Below are positions 13,853-17,068 of a stretch of 17,068 bases of DNA, in pieces (the first letter of the stretch is position 1; each line of letters begins with the position of its first letter). Where the stretch lies: contig JAYSRE010000259.1 of NCBI GenBank assembly GCA_043721235.1, forward strand, positions 1 through 17,068, read 5' to 3'. The DNA comes from JAAFIP01 sp043721235 (GTDB lineage Bacteria > Pseudomonadota > Gammaproteobacteria > Burkholderiales > Burkholderiaceae_C). Made by a program: the position numbers and the translations under genes. Under the pieces are notes generated by a model. It did no database searches. It was given only the letters and a program-made list of their open reading frames with translations, and was not told where the DNA came from.

Positions 13853-14257
13853 CTAAATCGTTTGCGTAGGCCTGTCAGAGGCTAAATGTGCACCCAGTGT
13901 TTCTTCGATTTTCAGCTTCAGCAGCTTGGATTTTTCGTCCGCTGGAAACCGAATGCCCACGCCTTGCGTGCGGTTGCCGGCTGCGCGGGCTGGGGTGACC
14001 CACGCCACTTTGCCCGCTACAGGGTAACGCTGCGGGTCCTCTGGCAATGTGAGAAGCACATACACATCGTCACCCAGTTTGTAGTCCCGCGCGGTGGGGA
14101 TGAACACACCACCCTCAGTAAACAGCGGGATGTAGGCCGCGTACAAAGCTGCTTTTTCCTTGATGGCCAGCTGAATCACGCTGGGGCGCGGCGTGCTGGA
14201 CAAGGTAGTGGTGCCGGCGGACAACGGTGATGATGCGGTGCTGGGGGGGGTGCTCAT
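13853..14257 (-). CDS. pilZ: PilZ-domain protein of the type IV pilus PilZ type
   Basis: A 134-residue protein with an Ala/Ser/Thr/Pro-rich, probably disordered N-terminus (1-26) and one PilZ domain (27-125): VIQLAIKEKAALYAAYIPLF, then EGGVFIPTARDYKLGDDVYV, then GKVAWVTP and GVGIRFP. The RxxxR c-di-GMP-binding arginines of canonical PilZ domains are not evident, as expected for the pilus-biogenesis PilZ type that works through PilB and FimX-like partners. The position after holB supports this assignment. The gap to holB is 55 bp and no strong Shine-Dalgarno sequence is seen. In related bacteria tatD follows directly; here the gene is followed by the convergent DUF1800/DUF1501 block. Confidence 0.92.
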   Translation of the reverse strand: MSTPPSTASSPLSAGTTTLSSTPRPSVIQLAIKEKAALYAAYIPLFTEGGVFIPTARDYKLGDDVYVLLTLPEDPQRYPVAGKVAWVTPARAAGNRTQGVGIRFPADEKSKLLKLKIEETLGAHLASDRPTQTI

Positions 14258-14312
14258 GGTGTTTGTCTGTTGTAGTGTGGGCGTGCTGGAGAGTACTGAC
14301 GTGTGATAGTGA

Positions 14313-15398
14313 TTATTGCTTAGAGTTTAGGGCTATCTTGGCCTGGCTGACAAGGTCTTGCACCAACAATTCGGGTTTCCAGGTGTGGTCTATGCTGCGG
14401 GCCAGACATTTAAGCTGCTCGCTCCATGCAGACAGTGCACGGGCGGGCGGGGGTTTGGGCAGGTCGGCGGCGCTGAAAAAGCGCGGCGCAGCGCCCAGTT
14501 TGACGGCCCACAGGTCGTGGCAGAGCTTTTGCAGTGCATCCAGTACCGTGGCGGGTGCCCAGCCGTCGGTCATGCCTTGCACGCCCACACTTAAGCCTTT
14601 GGGCAGTTTGGCCCAAGCGTTGATTGCGCCTTCAGCTATTAATTGCAAAGCGTCGATCGGGCGGCCCCCCGCGGCTGCCAGCACAGTGGTCAAGGCGGCA
14701 TCGTCTAGCTTGGCGGCGGCTTCTTGGCTGCGCAGCCAGGCCAGTGCTTCGCTTTGTGCGGGCCAGCGCAGGGCAAAGCTTTGGCAGCGGCTGCGGATGG
14801 TGGGCAGCAATTGGTGGGCGGCCTCGGTGGCCAGGGCAAACTTCACATCGCCGGTGGGCTCCTCTAAGGTTTTGAGCAGGGCGTTGGCGGTGGCCACGTT
14901 CATGCGCTCTGCCGGGTACACCAGCACGGCCTTGCTGCGCCCGCGCCCGCTGGTGAGCTGGGCAAACTCGATGGTGCTGCGCATAGCGTCTACCCGGATC
15001 TCGCGGCTGGGTTTGCGGGTTTTCTCGTCAATTTCTTTTTGGGCTTTTTCTGACAGTGGCCAGCCGTAGGCCAGCATAAGGGTCTCGGGCATCAGCACCA
15101 CCAGGTCGGTGTGGGCATGGCTGGCAACCATGTGGCAGCTGGGGCACTGGCCGCAGGCGGCCTGTTGGGCCAGCTTGCCAGGGGCCTCGCACAGCCAGGC
15201 CTGCGCCAGGCTTAAGGCAAGCTCGTACTGGCCTAAGCCCGACGGGCCATGCAGCAGCCAGGCATGGCCGCGCTGGGCCAGCAGCGCGTCGCGCTGGGCT
15301 GCCAGCCACGGTGCCAGCAGAGGCGCCGAACTGCCCGCCGCGCTGGGGTCTGCCGCGCTTACTGCATCTGCCGTGGTGGCCAAGGGGTTCATGCTCAT
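14313..15398 (-). CDS. holB: DNA polymerase III subunit delta'
   Basis: A 361-residue clamp-loader subunit. After an Ala/Ser-rich N-terminal stretch comes the AAA+ module. HGPSGLGQYELA (50-61) is a degenerate P-loop in which the usual Lys is Gln, consistent with delta' not hydrolysing ATP. The zinc-binding cysteines are C70, C82, C85 and C88 (CGQCPSC). Further motifs are YPAERMNVATANALLKTLEE followed by P (161-181) and TIRSRCQ (200-206), the arginine-finger SRC motif. The C-terminal collar domain follows to residue 361. Its ATG overlaps the tmk stop as ATGA, so translation is coupled; a second Met two codons later is an alternative. It sits in the normal order between tmk and pilZ. Confidence 0.94.
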   Translation of the reverse strand: MSMNPLATTADAVSAADPSAAGSSAPLLAPWLAAQRDALLAQRGHAWLLHGPSGLGQYELALSLAQAWLCEAPGKLAQQAACGQCPSCHMVASHAHTDLVVLMPETLMLAYGWPLSEKAQKEIDEKTRKPSREIRVDAMRSTIEFAQLTSGRGRSKAVLVYPAERMNVATANALLKTLEEPTGDVKFALATEAAHQLLPTIRSRCQSFALRWPAQSEALAWLRSQEAAAKLDDAALTTVLAAAGGRPIDALQLIAEGAINAWAKLPKGLSVGVQGMTDGWAPATVLDALQKLCHDLWAVKLGAAPRFFSAADLPKPPPARALSAWSEQLKCLARSIDHTWKPELLVQDLVSQAKIALNSKQ

Positions 15399-16054
15399 GC
15401 TAAAAATCTCCGCGTGCGCACAACGGCCATCACCTGGGCGCGCACCGCGTCGATAGCTTGGTTGCCATCAATGCGGGCAAAGCGGCGGGGCTGCTGGGCT
15501 GCGCGCTGGGCGTAGCCTGCCACCACGCGCTCAAAAAATTCGCTGGACTGCGACTCAAACTTGTCGGGCGTGCGGGCTGCAGCCAAGCGCTGTGCGGCTA
15601 CCGCAGGCGGCACGTCAAACCAGACGGTTAAATCAGGCTGGCGAACCCCCAAAGTAGCAGGAATTTGGGCTTGCAGCCCAAGGGAATGCTGCACAGCGTG
15701 CTCTAAAAATGAGAGTGTGTCTAAGCTAAAGCCGCGCCCTGCCCCTTGGTAGGCGAAAGTGGCATCGGTAAAGCGGTCACACAGCACCACGCTACCGCAT
15801 GCCAGGGCGGGCTCAATCACATGAACCAGATGTTCGCGGCGGGCTGCGAACACCAAGAGCGCTTCGGTCAGGGGGTCCATCGCATCATGCAAAACCATTT
15901 CGCGCAGGCGCTCTGCCAGTGGCGTGCCACCGGGTTCGCGGGTGAGCACCACGGTATGGCCCTGGTCGGTAAATGCGTCGGCCAGGGCGCTGATGTGGCT
16001 GGACTTGCCTGCGCCGTCGATACCCTCGAAGCTGATGAAGATGCCGGTGGTCAT
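15395..16054 (-). CDS. tmk: Thymidylate kinase
   Basis: A 219-residue dTMP kinase making dTDP for DNA synthesis. The P-loop FEGIDGAGKSS (9-19), the substrate-binding TREPGGTPLAERLRE (38-52), the DR motif CDRFTDATFAYQGAGRG (92-108) and the segment LTEALLVFAARREHL (62-76) are all present, and the length is normal. I chose the ATG at 16052-16054 because the family begins a few residues before FISFEG. The frame runs open for 42 more codons upstream, but these codons read through hairpin element B and are not native. Upstream sequence at this start lacks a clear Shine-Dalgarno sequence, perhaps because the original mltG-tmk junction has been displaced. The stop overlaps holB by four bases (ATGA). 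Confidence 0.95.
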   Translation of the reverse strand: MTTGIFISFEGIDGAGKSSHISALADAFTDQGHTVVLTREPGGTPLAERLREMVLHDAMDPLTEALLVFAARREHLVHVIEPALACGSVVLCDRFTDATFAYQGAGRGFSLDTLSFLEHAVQHSLGLQAQIPATLGVRQPDLTVWFDVPPAVAAQRLAAARTPDKFESQSSEFFERVVAGYAQRAAQQPRRFARIDGNQAIDAVRAQVMAVVRTRRFLA

Positions 16055-16096
16055 GAGTTTGAAGGCCGAATAAAGTGGTGCTGTAAGTTGGCTTGC

Positions 16097-16180
16097 TTGC
16101 GGGCGAGACCGTGTGTGCAAACCGCCCTCATACTGGGGTACCAGAAATCGGTCGGTTTGCACACACGGTCTCGCTTGCAA
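16097..16180 (+). repeat. Hairpin element copy B (perfect 22-bp arms)
   Basis: Arms 16103-16124 and 16153-16174 pair perfectly over 22 bp. After a two-base G/T step, TTGC (16097-16100) pairs with GCAA (16177-16180), giving an extended stem of about 28 bp. The 28-nt core is CCCTCATACTGG, GGTA, CCAGAAATCGGT, with an inner CTGG/CCAG hairpin. The right flank GCAACCAAGGTAGCGC resembles those of copies A and C. Confidence 0.93.
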
Positions 16181-16254
16181 CCAAGGTAGCGCACGACCGG
16201 TATTGACCGCAAAATCTTTGCCGAAGCTACCCGTAGCGCGCTAGCTTGGCTGCT

Positions 16255-16330
16255 GCACGGGTGGGTCTCTATGGGCCGACCGATTTCTGGTACTCCAGTA
16301 TGAGGGCGGTACGTAGAGACCCACCCGTGC
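16255..16330 (-). repeat. Hairpin element copy C (inverted, different arms)
   Basis: GCACGGGTGGGTCTCTA (16255-16271) and its exact complement (16314-16330) form 17 perfect base pairs; the stem continues imperfectly to 16278/16307. On the minus strand the core at 16279-16306 reads CCCTCATACTGG, AGTA, CCAGAAATCGGT, as in copy B. The arm sequence is largely unrelated to those of A and B. The flank toward copy B contains CCAAGCTAGCGC on the minus strand, like B's right flank. Confidence 0.92.
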
Positions 16331-16402
16331 GTGCGGGACCGGGCCCGCGCCCAAACTTCAGAGCAACATAACGCAAATTCAGAAGTACAAGCAGTCAAAA
16401 CG

Positions 16403-17068
16403 TCACTGCCCCCGAATGTACTTGTTCACCGCCGCATTGTGCTCGGCCAAAGTAGCACTGAACTGGCTGGTGCCGTCGCCGCGCGCCACAAAGTACAGCG
16501 CCTTGGTGGCTGCAGGCTGCACAGCAGCCAACAGCGCTGCTTTGCCGGGCATGGAAATTGGCGTGGGCGGCAGGCCAGCGCGGGTGTAGGTGTTGTAGGG
16601 CGTGTCGGTTTGCAGGTCGCGCTTTTTAATGTCGCCGTCAAACTTTTCACCCAAACCGTAGATCACCGTAGGGTCGGTTTGCAGGCGCATGTCGATGCGC
16701 AGGCGGTTGGTGAACACGCCGCCTATTTCAGGCCGGTCGGTGGGCTTGCCGGTTTCTTTTTCAATGATGCTGGCCAAAATCAAAGCCTGTTCGGGGCTTT
16801 GCAGCGGTGTGTCTTGCGCTCTGGCCTCCCAGGCCGCAGCCAATTGTTTGTCCATGGCGCGTACGGCGGCTTGCAGCACGGCCAGGTCGCTGCTGCCTTT
16901 GGCGTAGCTGTAGGTGTCGGGGAAAAACCGGCCCTCGGGGTGCATGCCGGGCTTGCCCAGCTTGGCCATCAGCGCGTCAACGCCCAGCGCCTGGCTGTCG
17001 GGTTTTAAAAACTCGGCTTTGGCCAGCGCGGCGCGCAACTGGCGAATGTTCCAGCCCTCCACCATAGT
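16403..17068 (-). CDS. mltG: Endolytic murein transglycosylase MltG (C-terminal part)
   Basis: The gene is open to the window edge, so the N-terminal membrane anchor and LysM-like part are missing; about 221 residues are seen. Motifs of the YceG/MltG domain are clear: the EGRFFPDTYSYAKGSS segment, the catalytic Glu in LILASIIEKET, GGVFTNRLRIDMRLQTDPTV and YGLG, and the end motifs PYNTYTRAGLPPTPISMPGK and ALYFVARGDGTSQFSATLAE with HN following. MltG cleaves nascent glycan strands at the inner membrane and sets their length. The gene heads the mltG-tmk-holB-pilZ run; its stop is 348 bp from tmk because of the inserted hairpin pair. Confidence 0.93.
   Translation of the reverse strand, partial: TMVEGWNIRQLRAALAKAEFLKPDSQALGVDALMAKLGKPGMHPEGRFFPDTYSYAKGSSDLAVLQAAVRAMDKQLAAAWEARAQDTPLQSPEQALILASIIEKETGKPTDRPEIGGVFTNRLRIDMRLQTDPTVIYGLGEKFDGDIKKRDLQTDTPYNTYTRAGLPPTPISMPGKAALLAAVQPAATKALYFVARGDGTSQFSATLAEHNAAVNKYIRGQ

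Larger units (their letters stand above)
16055..16402. other. 348-bp spacer between mltG and tmk made of two inverted hairpin elements
   Basis: No gene is supported. Elements B (+ orientation) and C (- orientation) face each other, and their conserved flanks form a further inverted repeat between them: 16181-16202 against 16228-16249, 18 of 22 bases complementary. In related genomes mltG and tmk are usually adjacent (established knowledge), so this spacer is probably an insertion into the operon's transcript and the tmk leader. Confidence 0.75.

Noticed and set aside
14227..15069. 280-codon open frame on the plus strand across holB
   Set aside because: It is antisense to the clearly recognisable delta' subunit gene; the translation is rich in Ser/Ala/Arg with no domain, and no Shine-Dalgarno or partner gene is present. 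It is a by-product of GC-rich codon usage.
16055..16180. 42-codon N-terminal extension of thymidylate kinase
   Set aside because: The added codons read through hairpin element B and precede the conserved start of the kinase (TTGIFISFEG); they are repeat sequence, not native protein.
16097..16330. CRISPR array or integron attC sites
   Set aside because: Only two inverted units with no regular spacers, no cas or integrase gene, and arms far longer and more perfect than in attC sites. The nested core/arm design does not match either.
16051..16398. Small open frame spanning both hairpin elements on the minus strand
   Set aside because: The peptide is made of translated palindrome arms, with related peptides on the other strand; there is no independent support for a gene.

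Overview
The window looks like the chromosome of a betaproteobacterium, most likely family Comamonadaceae (Burkholderiales). The reasons are the high but not extreme GC, the gene order mltG-tmk-holB-pilZ-(tatD), the protein types (short-form DsbB, YggX, GbsR-type regulator, stand-alone MnmC oxidoreductase domain) and many short dispersed intergenic repeats. This placement is inference; no rRNA or tRNA is present.

Layout. (1) 1-280: repeat-bearing sequence with no convincing gene. (2) 281-4146, minus strand: apparent five-gene operon led by a GbsR/MarR-type regulator, followed by a DCC-family (DUF393) thiol protein, an atypical SDR/NAD(P)-binding protein, a four-TM membrane protein and an FAD monooxygenase. 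Two operator-like inverted repeats lie upstream of the regulator. (3) 4355-7159: a 2OG-Fe(II) hydroxylase (+), the oxidoreductase domain of MnmC (-), yggX (-) and dsbB (+). (4) 7203-9452, minus: an unrecognised two-TM protein, a secreted ankyrin protein and tatD. (5) 9453-13852: accessory insert holding a hairpin element, a decayed IS1380-type transposase, a plus-strand DUF1800/DUF1501 pair (the DUF1800 gene interrupted by one amber codon), and a dispersed repeat. (6) 13853-17068, minus: pilZ, holB, tmk and the 3' part of mltG, with two more hairpin elements wedged between mltG and tmk.

How it fits together. In many gamma- and betaproteobacteria mltG-tmk-holB-pilZ-tatD is one compact operon (established knowledge). 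Here it is split twice. A block of about 4.4 kb of opposite polarity separates pilZ from tatD, and a 348-bp spacer made of two inverted hairpin elements separates mltG from tmk.

The most unusual signals are non-coding. A three-copy hairpin family (9589-9659, 16103-16174, 16255-16330) has a nearly invariant 28-29 nt core, while its long self-complementary arms differ between copies. The arms change in a base-pair-preserving way, which implies selection or a copying mechanism acting on the hairpin. A second family of about 40 bp occurs four times, directly upstream of two gene starts, between convergent genes, and in frame inside dsbB, where it encodes part of a transmembrane helix.
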